Below, one piece after another: positions 56,633-64,000 of a stretch of 64,000 nt of DNA; within the stretch, counting starts at the first letter, position 1, and each line of letters starts with the position of its first letter. The stretch lies in assembly GCA_943370595.1 (NCBI GenBank), contig CALRRO020000004.1, forward strand, positions 124,001 through 188,000, written 5' to 3'. This stretch comes from Piscinibacter sp943370595. Its GTDB lineage: Bacteria > Pseudomonadota > Gammaproteobacteria > Burkholderiales > Burkholderiaceae_C. The notes beneath the pieces were generated by a model. It made no database searches. It was not told where the DNA came from and was given only the letters and a program-made list of their open reading frames with translations. The translations under genes and the position numbers were made by a program.

Positions 56633-58366
56633 TCAGAAGCGCGACTGCACTTCGAGCTGGATCACCTCGATCTTCAGCGGCGCGCTGCTCAGGTTGCCGC
56701 TGACCGAGGTCGGGTCGGTCGGCACCGCGAGGAAGCGGTAGCCGTCGTCGAGGTTGCGCGTGCTGGTCCAGCGTGCGCCGAAGGTGGTGTTGCGGTCCAG
56801 CGTGTAGCTGCCGCCGACGCTGAAGCCCTTGTAGTTGGTGCCGCCCAGGTGCCAGGTGGTGTCGGTGAAGGCGTCGACCCAGGCATCGCGCTCGAACTTG
56901 CGCAGCGCCACGAAGCCCTGCCAGTCGCCGCGCTCCGCGAGCTTCGGCGTGCCGATCACGCCGCGCAGCTGCACGCCGGTGGTCTTGGGCAGCACCACGT
57001 CGACGGCATTGGTGCCGGCACGCTGGCGGATGTCGGCGAGGTCGAAGCCGGTGTTCTTCACCCAGTCGGCGCTCAGGCCCACCTGGTAGGGCTCGAAGTG
57101 GCCGAAGGTCACGGCCGCGCTCAGGTTGACCGGGCGGAACTTGGAGGCCAGGCCCCACACCGGCGCGGCGGTGCTGGTCGGGTCGTTGAGGTTGATCAGC
57201 GTGTTGCCCTTCTGCCGCACGGCCGCCGGGTACTGGCTGAGCTGGTAGGCCACCGTGCCGGCACGCGGCCCGGTCGGCGGCGGGTCGTTCTCGCGCACGC
57301 CCTCGACGTTCTGGAAGTCGTAGACCGCCAGGCCCAGGCGCAGCTGCGTGCGGTCGGTGACGGCCCAGTCGGTGCCGAGTTGAACCCCGTACAGCCACTT
57401 GTCGTGCCGGGTCAGCGCGAACTCTTCCAGCGCGAACGCGCCGACGGTCGCGAAGGCGACCAGCCCGCTGGCCAGGTCGCGCTCGCCGCGCATCGCCACG
57501 CCGTCGAGCGACAGGTCGTCCGGCCAGATCAGGTCGGAGCCGAAGAAGGGGTTGGCCATGCGCCCGCCCTCGAAGCGCAGGTCGTAGCGCGGCTCCCAGC
57601 GCAGCCAGGCGCGGTCGAAGCTCGCGCTCAAGCGGTTGAAGTTGCTGCCCAGCGTGCTCGATGCCGAGGTGGGCCCGCTGTTGCCCGCGGCGACGATGCG
57701 CAGCCCGGCGCTGACGTCGTCCGACACCTTGGCCAGCGCCCCGAGCCGCGCGCGCAGCGTCAGCCGCTGGCGCGACACCTGGGTGTTGGTGAGGTCGGGC
57801 GCCCAGGCCGGCGAATCGAGCTGGCTGCGGTAGACCTCGGCCGCCAGGTTGCCTTCGTCGAACAGCTCGCCTTGCGCGCGCACGCGGATGTCGCCTTCCA
57901 GCGTCAGCCCGCGCACCCACGGCGGGATGCGGCGCGAGTCGGCCCAGCCTTCGTCGCGGGCGGTGGCCATCACGTCGTTCCGGATGTCCTCCTTGATCTG
58001 CGCCTTCAGCGTCTCGGGGATGTAGGGCACGCGCACGGCCGTGGCCGGGGTGCCCCACTGCGGCGGCTGCGCGGCCGCTGCAGCGGCGGGCCCGGCAGCC
58101 TGTGCGGGGGCAGCCGCGGCCTGGCGCAGCAGCGCCGCGGCGCGCTCGCGGCTGATCAGGCCCTGGTCGACCAGCGCCTGGATCAGCGCCTGCGTGGTGG
58201 CACGCAGCTGTTCGAGTTCGGCGCGCTCGGCGCTGGGCGCGGCCGCCGGGGCCGAGGCAGCGGCGGCGGGCGCCGGTGGCGCCGTCTGCGCGGTGACGGC
58301 GGTGGCCAGTCCGAGGCCGGCCAGGGCCAGGGGAAGGCGGCGCAGGAGCAGCGTGGGGTTCGACAT
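56633..58366 (-). CDS. Putative porin with N-terminal coiled coil
   Basis: Outer-membrane protein of 577 residues. A signal peptide (about 1-27) and an Ala/Pro-rich stretch lead to a short coiled coil with ELEQLRATTQALIQALVDQG (about 48-67), then a barrel of many amphipathic strands ending in the C-terminal Phe (VQSRF). The arrangement matches the 'putative porin' (Porin_5-like) family. RLTLRARLGALAKVSDDVSAG and GGRMANPFFGSDLIWPDD (in part) are typical. It is in an operon with TonB/ExbBD-like genes and may be the energised or partner pore. It lies 41 bp after the TonB-like gene. Confidence 0.85.
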   Translation of the reverse strand: MSNPTLLLRRLPLALAGLGLATAVTAQTAPPAPAAAASAPAAAPSAERAELEQLRATTQALIQALVDQGLISRERAAALLRQAAAAPAQAAGPAAAAAAQPPQWGTPATAVRVPYIPETLKAQIKEDIRNDVMATARDEGWADSRRIPPWVRGLTLEGDIRVRAQGELFDEGNLAAEVYRSQLDSPAWAPDLTNTQVSRQRLTLRARLGALAKVSDDVSAGLRIVAAGNSGPTSASSTLGSNFNRLSASFDRAWLRWEPRYDLRFEGGRMANPFFGSDLIWPDDLSLDGVAMRGERDLASGLVAFATVGAFALEEFALTRHDKWLYGVQLGTDWAVTDRTQLRLGLAVYDFQNVEGVRENDPPPTGPRAGTVAYQLSQYPAAVRQKGNTLINLNDPTSTAAPVWGLASKFRPVNLSAAVTFGHFEPYQVGLSADWVKNTGFDLADIRQRAGTNAVDVVLPKTTGVQLRGVIGTPKLAERGDWQGFVALRKFERDAWVDAFTDTTWHLGGTNYKGFSVGGSYTLDRNTTFGARWTSTRNLDDGYRFLAVPTDPTSVSGNLSSAPLKIEVIQLEVQSRF

Positions 58367-58407
58367 GGTGTGCGAAGGGTTCGAGGTTCGAAGAAGGGAG
58401 CGGTGCG

Positions 58408-59121
58408 TCAGCCCTGCGGCCGCACCGTGAGGCGGAAGCGCATCGGCTGGGCCAGCGCGCCGGGCGGCGGCAGCTTCAGCGCGCGCGAGGTGCCGTCCAG
58501 CGCCTGCTGCAGGCTCTCGTCGCGGGTGCTGTCGCCGCTGGGCACGAGTTCGAAACGGCGGATGCGGCCATCGGACTCCACCCACAGCGCGAAGGTGGCG
58601 GTCAGTTCGCCGGCGTCCTGGCGCAGGTTGCGTTCGATCTCGTCGCGCAGCAGCTGCCGCGCCGAGTTGGCGTAGAAGCGCTCGAGCGCGCGGTCGGAGC
58701 CGGTGCCGGCGGCGGAGGCCGGCGTGCCCACCTGCGGCGGCCCGCCCTTGTAGTCCTGCGTCACGGTGCCGGCGGCGAACATGCTGTCGCCGCTGCCGGC
58801 CGCACCTTCCATCTTGATCGGCGCCTGCGGCGGCGGTGCATCCGCCGGCTTGGGCTGTTCCTGCTGCACCGGCTTGGGCTCGTCGCGCGGCGTCGGCTTG
58901 GGCGGCTCCTCGCGCGGCGGCGGGGGCGGCGGAGGCGGCGGCGTGTCGGGCAGGATGGAGATCTTCGCCACCTGGCGCTTCGGCGCGTCGGGCTTGGAGA
59001 GCATCGTGCGCGCCAGTACGGTCAGCCCGGCGACGAAGCCGACCAGCACCAGCGCGACGACGATGCGCATCAGCCAGGTGCGGCCGCTGGTCGGCGCCAT
59101 CGAGTTCTCGGCGAGCGGCAT
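58408..59121 (-). CDS. TonB-like energy transducer
   Basis: Protein of 237 residues with one N-terminal membrane helix (about 18-38) and a Pro-rich periplasmic linker (nine Pro in a row, then EEPPKPTPRDEPKPV). The C-terminal domain contains ARQLLRDEIERNLRQDAG and TFALWVESDGRIRRFELVPSG, fitting the TonB/TolA C-terminal fold. It lacks the YPxxA motif of standard TonB. It is 10 bp after the second exbD gene, so the operon carries a complete ExbB-ExbD-TonB set. Confidence 0.82.
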   Translation of the reverse strand: MPLAENSMAPTSGRTWLMRIVVALVLVGFVAGLTVLARTMLSKPDAPKRQVAKISILPDTPPPPPPPPPREEPPKPTPRDEPKPVQQEQPKPADAPPPQAPIKMEGAAGSGDSMFAAGTVTQDYKGGPPQVGTPASAAGTGSDRALERFYANSARQLLRDEIERNLRQDAGELTATFALWVESDGRIRRFELVPSGDSTRDESLQQALDGTSRALKLPPPGALAQPMRFRLTVRPQG

Positions 59122-59131
59122 GGCGGCGGCC

Positions 59132-59539
59132 TCAGGTCCCGATGCGGGCCGTCACCAGGCCCATGTTGACGCCGAGGCGGTTGCACAGGTCGATCACCGC
59201 GACCACCTGCGCATAACGCGCCGCCGCATCGCCCTTGATCGCCACCGACATCTTCGGGTCGCGCGCCTTCGCCTCGGTCAGCCGCGCCTCCAGCTCGCCG
59301 ACGCTGACGCCGACGCCGTTGAGCACCAGGCTGCCGCCGGGCACCACCTGCACGATCAGCAGTTCATGCTTCTCGGTGGCCGGCTTGTTCGATGGCTTGG
59401 GCATCGAGATGTCCAGGCCCTGCACCGAGGCGGTGGTCATCAGGATGAAGACGACCAGCAGCACGTACGCGAGGTCGAGCATCGGCGTCACGTTGATGGT
59501 GTCGTAGGGCTGGGTGTCGTTGCCGACCTGGATGGCCAT
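59132..59539 (-). CDS. ExbD/TolR-family protein (second copy)
   Basis: Proton-channel partner of 135 residues with a single N-terminal helix: TINVTPMLDLAYVLLVVFIL contains the conserved membrane Asp that carries protons. The periplasmic domain follows, with LLIVQVVPGGSLVLNGVGV and VAIKGDAAARYAQVV. It is about half identical to the neighbouring ExbD, so the two arose by duplication. It starts 10 bp after that gene. Confidence 0.92.
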   Translation of the reverse strand: MAIQVGNDTQPYDTINVTPMLDLAYVLLVVFILMTTASVQGLDISMPKPSNKPATEKHELLIVQVVPGGSLVLNGVGVSVGELEARLTEAKARDPKMSVAIKGDAAARYAQVVAVIDLCNRLGVNMGLVTARIGT

Positions 59540-59549
59540 GTGTTGCTCC

Positions 59550-59957
59550 TCAGGCCGCGCGTTTGGTGACCAGGCCGACTTCGGTGATGTCGAGCTTCTT
59601 CAGCACCTCGAGCACCTGCATCACCTTGTCGTACTGCGCGGCCGCATCGCCCTTGAGCACCACCGGCAGCGCCGGGTTGGCGGCCTTGTACTGGCCCAGC
59701 GTGGCAGCCAGCTGCTCGAGCGAGACCGGGTAGGCATCGAGGTAGATCGCGCCGTCGGCGGTGATCGTCACCGCCCGCGTCTGCGGCTTGGCCAGGTTGT
59801 TCGCCGCCAGCGTCTGCGGCGAGTTGACGCGCACGCCCTGCACCGAGGCGGTGGTCAGGATGATGAAGGTCACCAGCAGCACGTACGCCAGGTCCAGCAT
59901 CGGCGTGATGTTGATGTCGTCGTAGGGCTGGTTGTCGCCCTTCACATCAGCGCTCAT
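59550..59957 (-). CDS. ExbD/TolR-family protein (first copy)
   Basis: Protein of 135 residues: DINITPMLDLAYVLLVTFII holds the proton-carrying Asp, followed by AVTITADGAIYLDAYPVS and VVLKGDAAAQYDKVMQVL in the periplasmic domain. Having two different ExbD subunits in one operon suggests a hetero-dimer in the channel, as known for ExbB-ExbD1-ExbD2 systems such as that of Xanthomonas. Its ATG overlaps the stop of a 44-codon reading frame by 4 bp. Confidence 0.92.
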   Translation of the reverse strand: MSADVKGDNQPYDDINITPMLDLAYVLLVTFIILTTASVQGVRVNSPQTLAANNLAKPQTRAVTITADGAIYLDAYPVSLEQLAATLGQYKAANPALPVVLKGDAAAQYDKVMQVLEVLKKLDITEVGLVTKRAA

Positions 59958-60088
59958 GACGACCCCTCGTCCGACGGGTACGTCGACCGATCCCCAAGGG
60001 CCACACAGTGGCCCACTCCGTGGACCACGGGGATGCGGGCCGGCTTGGGAGCGGCCCGGCGCTCGGCCCGCTGCGTGGTGTCAACCAT
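59954..60088 (-). CDS. Possible 44-residue microprotein between exbB and exbD
   Basis: A short frame starts 8 bp after the ExbB-type stop and ends with a 4-bp ATGA overlap on exbD, exactly as expected for a translated gene in this compact operon. The sequence is soluble and basic at the front (MVDTTQRAERRAAPKPAR), then IPVVHGVGHCVALGD with a Cys and two His, and an acidic Ser-rich end. No family is recognised. It fills what would otherwise be the only long gap in the operon. It could also be a mere translational coupler. Confidence 0.45.
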   Translation of the reverse strand: MVDTTQRAERRAAPKPARIPVVHGVGHCVALGDRSTYPSDEGSS

Positions 60089-60096
60089 GACTTGGC

Positions 60097-61827
60097 TCAG
60101 CGCTGGCCGTAGGTCTCGGCCACGCGGGTGACGAACTCGTCGACGAAGATCTGCATGTCCGCCGAGATGTTCTTGATGCGCGAGGCCAGCCAGTTGTAGG
60201 CGAACAGCGCGGGGATCGCGACGCCCAGGCCGGCCACGGTGGCCAGCAGCGCGGCGGCGATGCCCGGCGCGATCGCGTTGACGTTGACGTCGCCGGCCGC
60301 GGCGATGGCGGCGAAGGTGATCATCACGCCGACCACCGTGCCGAGCAGGCCGAGGAACGGGCCGCCCGAGATCGCGATGGTCAGGAACACCATCTGCGCG
60401 TTGAGCTTGTGGTTCTCGCGCACCAGGTCGGCGTCGACCGAGGCCTTCACCGCGTCGAGCGAGGCGCCGCTGAGCGCCGCGTGCGAGACCTGCTCGTCGG
60501 TGCCGACATTGCGCTTTCTCAGCTCGCGCACGCCGGCCTGGTAGAGGCGGAACAGCGACGAGTGCGGATGCACCGCGCCCTTGTCGAGCAGCAGCAGGTC
60601 GCCGGTGGCACCGCGGAAGCGCTGCAGGAAGTTGCGGTTGTCGCGGTCGGTGCGGCCGATCATCAGCGTCTTCACCACCATCACCCACGCGGCGACGAGG
60701 AACATCAGCCCCAGGATGATGATGACCACCCAGGCGTCGACGGTCAGGTTCTTGACCAGGATGCCCATGTAGCCGTGCTCGCTGCCGCCGGCGTCGGACT
60801 CGCCGGCGCTTTCCTGCACGCTGGCGACGAGCTTGCTGCCCGAGCCTTGCGAGGCCGCAGCCAGGCGGATCCAGTAGGCGCTGCGTGCGCCGGCGATCAC
60901 CTGCAGCTCGTCGAGCTGACCGGCCAGACCGGCGCCGACGGCCAGCGGCGCGTCGATCGCCGGCAGCGCCGCATCACCCTCGGCCGCCTTCGCGCCGTTG
61001 ACGTAGATCGCCGCCTTGCCGCCGGCCATGGCGAGCACGACGTGTGCCCAGGCCGCCGGCGGCAGGCTGCCACCGGCCACCTGCGCGCTGCCCAGCGCAA
61101 GCTGCACCGCGCCATCCTTCAGCGTCGCCTTCAGCGGGCCCCAGTCGAGCAGCGTGCCCTGGCTCGGGTTGTCGGGCTTGATCCACAGGGTCAGCGTCAG
61201 CGCACCGCCGGCGGCCACGCGCAGCTTCTCGCCGGCCGGCCACACCACCGGCTGGCCGGCCAGGCGCAGGCTGCCGGCGAGCAGACCGTTGACCTCGCGC
61301 AGCACCGGCTGCTCGCTGCGGATCGCGCCGGAGGCATCGATCGCCGGGCCGTCGGCCTCGCTGAAGCGCAGCGCCAGCGTGTCGGCCGGCACGACATTGA
61401 CCGCCGGCTCGGCTGCGGCCTTGGGGTTGCCGGCGTAGACATGGATGAGGTTCTTGTCGGTGCCCGGCAGCACGCTGGGCAGCTGCACCCACAGCACGGC
61501 CAGCTCGTTGATGCCGTCGTAGCGCTCGATGCTGAACTTCAGCGGCGTCTTGTCGTCGGCGGCGACCACGCGCAGGTCGCTGCCGTCTTCCTTCGCCGCC
61601 GCGAAGTCGAAGTTGCCGGAATGCAGGCGCACCGGCACCAGCGCAGCGCTCACCGCTTCCTGCGTGGGCTCGCCCTTGGCGGAGGTGTCGAGCGTGACGC
61701 GGGTGCGCATCGTCCAGTCGGCGCTCCACCACGCATGGGCGGCGGGGCTGAGCGTGGCCAGCAGCAGTGCGGCGGCGGGGCCGGCGAGGGAGCCGGCGAG
61801 ACGGGCAGCGAAAGAGCGGTGGGTCAT
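60097..61827 (-). CDS. ExbB/MotA/TolQ channel fused to DUF2341 and LamG-like domains
   Basis: Protein of 576 residues. A signal peptide (1-32, ending AHA) is followed by a DUF2341 domain (WWSADWTMRTRVTLD, about 33-140). A concanavalin/LamG-like jelly roll comes next (about 150-325; LTLTLWIKPDNPSQGTLLDWG, in part, and WAHVVLAMAGGKAAIYVNGA). From about 364 comes the ExbB-type channel: helices at 364-390, 478-508 and 520-545 with GGPFLGLLGTVVGVMITF and PGIAAALLATVAGLGVAIP. Unlike ordinary ExbB it has a large periplasmic head that could bind glycans or peptidoglycan. It starts 19 bp after the haemagglutinin-like gene. Confidence 0.9.
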   Translation of the reverse strand: MTHRSFAARLAGSLAGPAAALLLATLSPAAHAWWSADWTMRTRVTLDTSAKGEPTQEAVSAALVPVRLHSGNFDFAAAKEDGSDLRVVAADDKTPLKFSIERYDGINELAVLWVQLPSVLPGTDKNLIHVYAGNPKAAAEPAVNVVPADTLALRFSEADGPAIDASGAIRSEQPVLREVNGLLAGSLRLAGQPVVWPAGEKLRVAAGGALTLTLWIKPDNPSQGTLLDWGPLKATLKDGAVQLALGSAQVAGGSLPPAAWAHVVLAMAGGKAAIYVNGAKAAEGDAALPAIDAPLAVGAGLAGQLDELQVIAGARSAYWIRLAAASQGSGSKLVASVQESAGESDAGGSEHGYMGILVKNLTVDAWVVIIILGLMFLVAAWVMVVKTLMIGRTDRDNRNFLQRFRGATGDLLLLDKGAVHPHSSLFRLYQAGVRELRKRNVGTDEQVSHAALSGASLDAVKASVDADLVRENHKLNAQMVFLTIAISGGPFLGLLGTVVGVMITFAAIAAAGDVNVNAIAPGIAAALLATVAGLGVAIPALFAYNWLASRIKNISADMQIFVDEFVTRVAETYGQR

Positions 61828-61846
61828 GGTGTGGGTACGGCGGAGG

Positions 61847-64000
61847 TCAGGAACGGTCCGGGCCGAAGCCCAGGAACTCGAGCAGCAGGTTGCGGCGCGC
61901 GCGGCGCTTGCGCTTGTCTTCTTCTTCGTCGGCATTGGCAGCGGATGGCCCGGAGCGTGTGGCCTCCTGCGCGGTGTTGCCCAGGCCCGCGGTGGCGCCA
62001 CCGGTCGGTGCCGCCGGCGGCGCACCGACCGCGATGCCGCCGACCGCGAGGTTGTCGGCGCCGACGAAGCGCACCGCACCGAGGAAGGCATTGCCGGCCG
62101 AGGCGATGCCGGCGTCGCCGGCGTTGATCTCGCCCAGCGGTGCGTACAGGTCCAGCGTGCTGTCGCTGTCGAGCACCGCGATGCCGCTGCCGCTGAACGA
62201 GCCGCTGGTATCGACGACGAACTGGCCGTCCTCGTTGATGCGGAACACCGGCGGCGGCGCGCCGACGACGGTCTTCGCGCCGCGACCGGCGTCGAGGTTG
62301 CCCAGGCTCGCCCACAGCAGCACGTCGCCGCGCGCCAGCGTGAAGACGCGCGACTGGTTGACTTCGAAGCTCAGCCGCGTGGCCGCCTCGATCGCACCGC
62401 CGGCGACGCTGACGATGCCCAGTTCGCTGGCCGACTTGACGATGCCGCCACCGGCGAGGTCGCCGACGTTGACGCGCCCGCCCGGCGCCGCCAGGCGGAT
62501 GTCGCCGCCCTGCTCGGTCTTCACCTGGCTGTTCGACAGCGTGATGTCGCCGCGCACGCGGGCGCCGGCGAACAGCGTCTCGAGTGCGTCGTAGCCGCGC
62601 AGGTAGTCGATGCGCTCGCCACTCAGCGCGGCGCGACCGGCGCTGCGCAGTTCGCCGGAGAGCACGCGGTTCATGAACAGCGCTTGCTGCTCGAGCGGCA
62701 GCTCGGTGAAGCGCTGCGCGGCCTGGGCCGCATCGAGCTTCACTCCCACGCGCTGCGACACGTAGGCACGCAGCGATTCGGCATAGGGCGAGATGGCCAG
62801 CGCCAGCGAGTTGCGCGTGCCTTCGGCCAGCGACTCGGCGCGCTGCGCCAGCACCGCGGCCAGGGCACGGCCCGCCAGCGCCTCGCGCAGCTGCTCGCGC
62901 ACCTTCGCCTGTGCCGCCTCGCGCTGCGCCGCAGTGGCGTTGCGCGGCAGTGTGGTGTTGCCGGGCAGCAGTTCGCTGCCGGGCACCGGCAGCGCGTCGT
63001 CGCCGCGCACCGAGCCCGAGATCGACCCGGCGTCGGTGGCCGCAGTGGCTGCGGCGCTGAGCGCCTCGGCCTGCGCGATCGCCTTCACCAGGTAGGCCTC
63101 GACGTCGCGGTCGAAGGCTTCGGTGCCGACCAGCGCACGCACACGTTCACGCTGCTGTGCCGGCGTCAGCGCGGCATAGGCCTTGGCGGCGGCGCGCTGC
63201 GCGGCCGCATCGAGCAGTTGCCCGCCGGACTGCAGCGCCTCGAGCTGCACCAGCAGTTCGGCCGGGAAGTTGGCGAAGCCGCTGCCCAGCAGCTGGAAGC
63301 CGCCCTGTGCCGCCTGCGCATAGTCGGACAGCGTCACGCCGGCCAGCAGCGTGATGCCGGCACCACCGCGCGGCAACTGCAGCGGGTTGTCCTGGTTGCC
63401 GACGCTGACCATGCCGGGGCCGCGACCGAAGTCCACGTCGCGCCCGGCCAGCGCCAGCAGGTCGCCCGGGCCGCCGATGCGCACCGAGCCCTGGCCGGCA
63501 AAGCGCAGGTCACGCCCGGCCTGCAGCAGCGACAGTTCGTTGATCGTCTGGTGCTGGATCTGCAGCGGGCCGTCGATCAGCAGGTCCTCGCCGGCGATCA
63601 GCCGCACCGGACGGGCACTGAACGAGGGCTGGCTGTCGGTGGCCACGCTGCCGAGTTCCGACACCACGCGCACCGGCGTGCGGCTGCTGCGGTCCAGGCC
63701 GATCTCGCGGCCGGCCCACTCGCCGAGGTTGCTGTTGTAGAACTCGCCCAGCTCGGCCTGCGACAGCGGCACCGGCACCACCGTGGCGGCGTCGGTCGCC
63801 ACCGGCACGCGCATGGCATCGACCTTCACGTCGTCGCGTGCCAGCACGGCCAGCGTGCTCTCGCCGATCGGCTTCTGAACCAGTGTCGAGGTACTGATGG
63901 CGCCTTGCGGCGCGGCCAGCAGCAGCTCGTCGGGCACGATCTGGGCGGCAGTGCCCGGCGCCGAACCGGAGCCCGACTGGGGCCGCGTGCCGACCACGCT
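61847..64000 (-). CDS. DUF3739 filamentous-haemagglutinin-like exoprotein (5' end outside window)
   Basis: C-terminal part, at least 717 codons, of a large secreted repetitive protein; the reading frame runs off the window edge. It is beta-helix-like in composition (GRDLRFAGQGSVRIGGPGDLLALAGRDVDFG in part) with a helical insert around the middle. The end carries the DUF3739 signature: GIAVLDSDSTLDLYAPLGE, INAGDAGIASAGNAFLGAV and ADNLAVGG, then a basic tail KRKRRARRNLLLEFLGFG. Such proteins have been linked to Vre-type cell-surface signalling and two-partner-like secretion. It is the first visible gene of the Ton-like operon. Confidence 0.85.
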   Translation of the reverse strand, partial: SVVGTRPQSGSGSAPGTAAQIVPDELLLAAPQGAISTSTLVQKPIGESTLAVLARDDVKVDAMRVPVATDAATVVPVPLSQAELGEFYNSNLGEWAGREIGLDRSSRTPVRVVSELGSVATDSQPSFSARPVRLIAGEDLLIDGPLQIQHQTINELSLLQAGRDLRFAGQGSVRIGGPGDLLALAGRDVDFGRGPGMVSVGNQDNPLQLPRGGAGITLLAGVTLSDYAQAAQGGFQLLGSGFANFPAELLVQLEALQSGGQLLDAAAQRAAAKAYAALTPAQQRERVRALVGTEAFDRDVEAYLVKAIAQAEALSAAATAATDAGSISGSVRGDDALPVPGSELLPGNTTLPRNATAAQREAAQAKVREQLREALAGRALAAVLAQRAESLAEGTRNSLALAISPYAESLRAYVSQRVGVKLDAAQAAQRFTELPLEQQALFMNRVLSGELRSAGRAALSGERIDYLRGYDALETLFAGARVRGDITLSNSQVKTEQGGDIRLAAPGGRVNVGDLAGGGIVKSASELGIVSVAGGAIEAATRLSFEVNQSRVFTLARGDVLLWASLGNLDAGRGAKTVVGAPPPVFRINEDGQFVVDTSGSFSGSGIAVLDSDSTLDLYAPLGEINAGDAGIASAGNAFLGAVRFVGADNLAVGGIAVGAPPAAPTGGATAGLGNTAQEATRSGPSAANADEEEDKRKRRARRNLLLEFLGFGPDRS

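Noticed and set aside
56129..58675. Plus-strand frame of about 850 codons opposite the porin and coiled-coil genes
   Set aside because: Its start region is low-complexity Ser/Ala/Arg translated from antisense coiled coil; it has no signal or fold, and the minus-strand genes form a coherent operon.

Overview
The window is GC-rich throughout (roughly 70 % by eye, with G/C strongly preferred at third codon positions). It reads as one contiguous piece of a betaproteobacterial chromosome, most likely order Burkholderiales in the Rubrivivax/Leptothrix/Ideonella neighbourhood. This rests on a TrpRS with a C-terminal extension, a Bfr/Bfd/Feo iron block with a Fur box of betaproteobacterial type, PEP-CTERM proteins beside EpsL/WcaJ-like genes, and a DUF3739 haemagglutinin-like protein. 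I see no integrase, insertion sequence, CRISPR array or plasmid function.

Positions 1-30,600 are mainly core genome: RNA methyltransferase, purN, trpS, ridA and plsY; a Spy-like protein with a response regulator and histidine kinase; a serralysin-type RTX protease; tRNA-Ser(CGA) downstream of serS; a divergent iron block (bfd, bfr / feoA, feoB) around a Fur box; ispH-fkpB; radC-smr; a translationally coupled diguanylate cyclase / MinD-like ATPase / truncated globin operon beside cheR-cheD-cheB; a kinase-phosphatase-rph-rdgB-hemW operon divergent from yicC; and a periplasmic msrB-msrA pair.

Positions 30,600-37,900 are more accessory. A LexA-controlled cassette encodes a small unknown protein, a UmuD homologue lacking both the catalytic lysine and the cleavage dipeptide, and UmuC. 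After it come an ICL/PEP-mutase family enzyme, a cupin/MarR pair with an operator-like palindrome, and several DUF proteins.

Positions 37,900-55,900 concern nutrient capture and the cell surface. There is a beta-propeller phytase with its own TonB-dependent receptor, a degenerate GGDEF protein and an AraC regulator. An EpsL-like outer-membrane protein and a WcaJ-like sugar-phosphate transferase follow, then an S8 protease with a GlyGly-CTERM-like tail, four PEP-CTERM proteins and a large ExeM/NucH-type nuclease carrying both a Sec signal and an RTX C-terminus.

Positions 55,900-64,000 hold a single tightly packed minus-strand operon: a DUF3739 haemagglutinin-like exoprotein (cut by the window edge), an ExbB channel fused to periplasmic DUF2341/LamG-like domains, a possible 44-residue microprotein, two ExbD proteins, a TonB-like protein, a porin and a periplasmic coiled-coil protein. 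It looks like a self-contained energised envelope machine and is my best candidate for an undescribed system.
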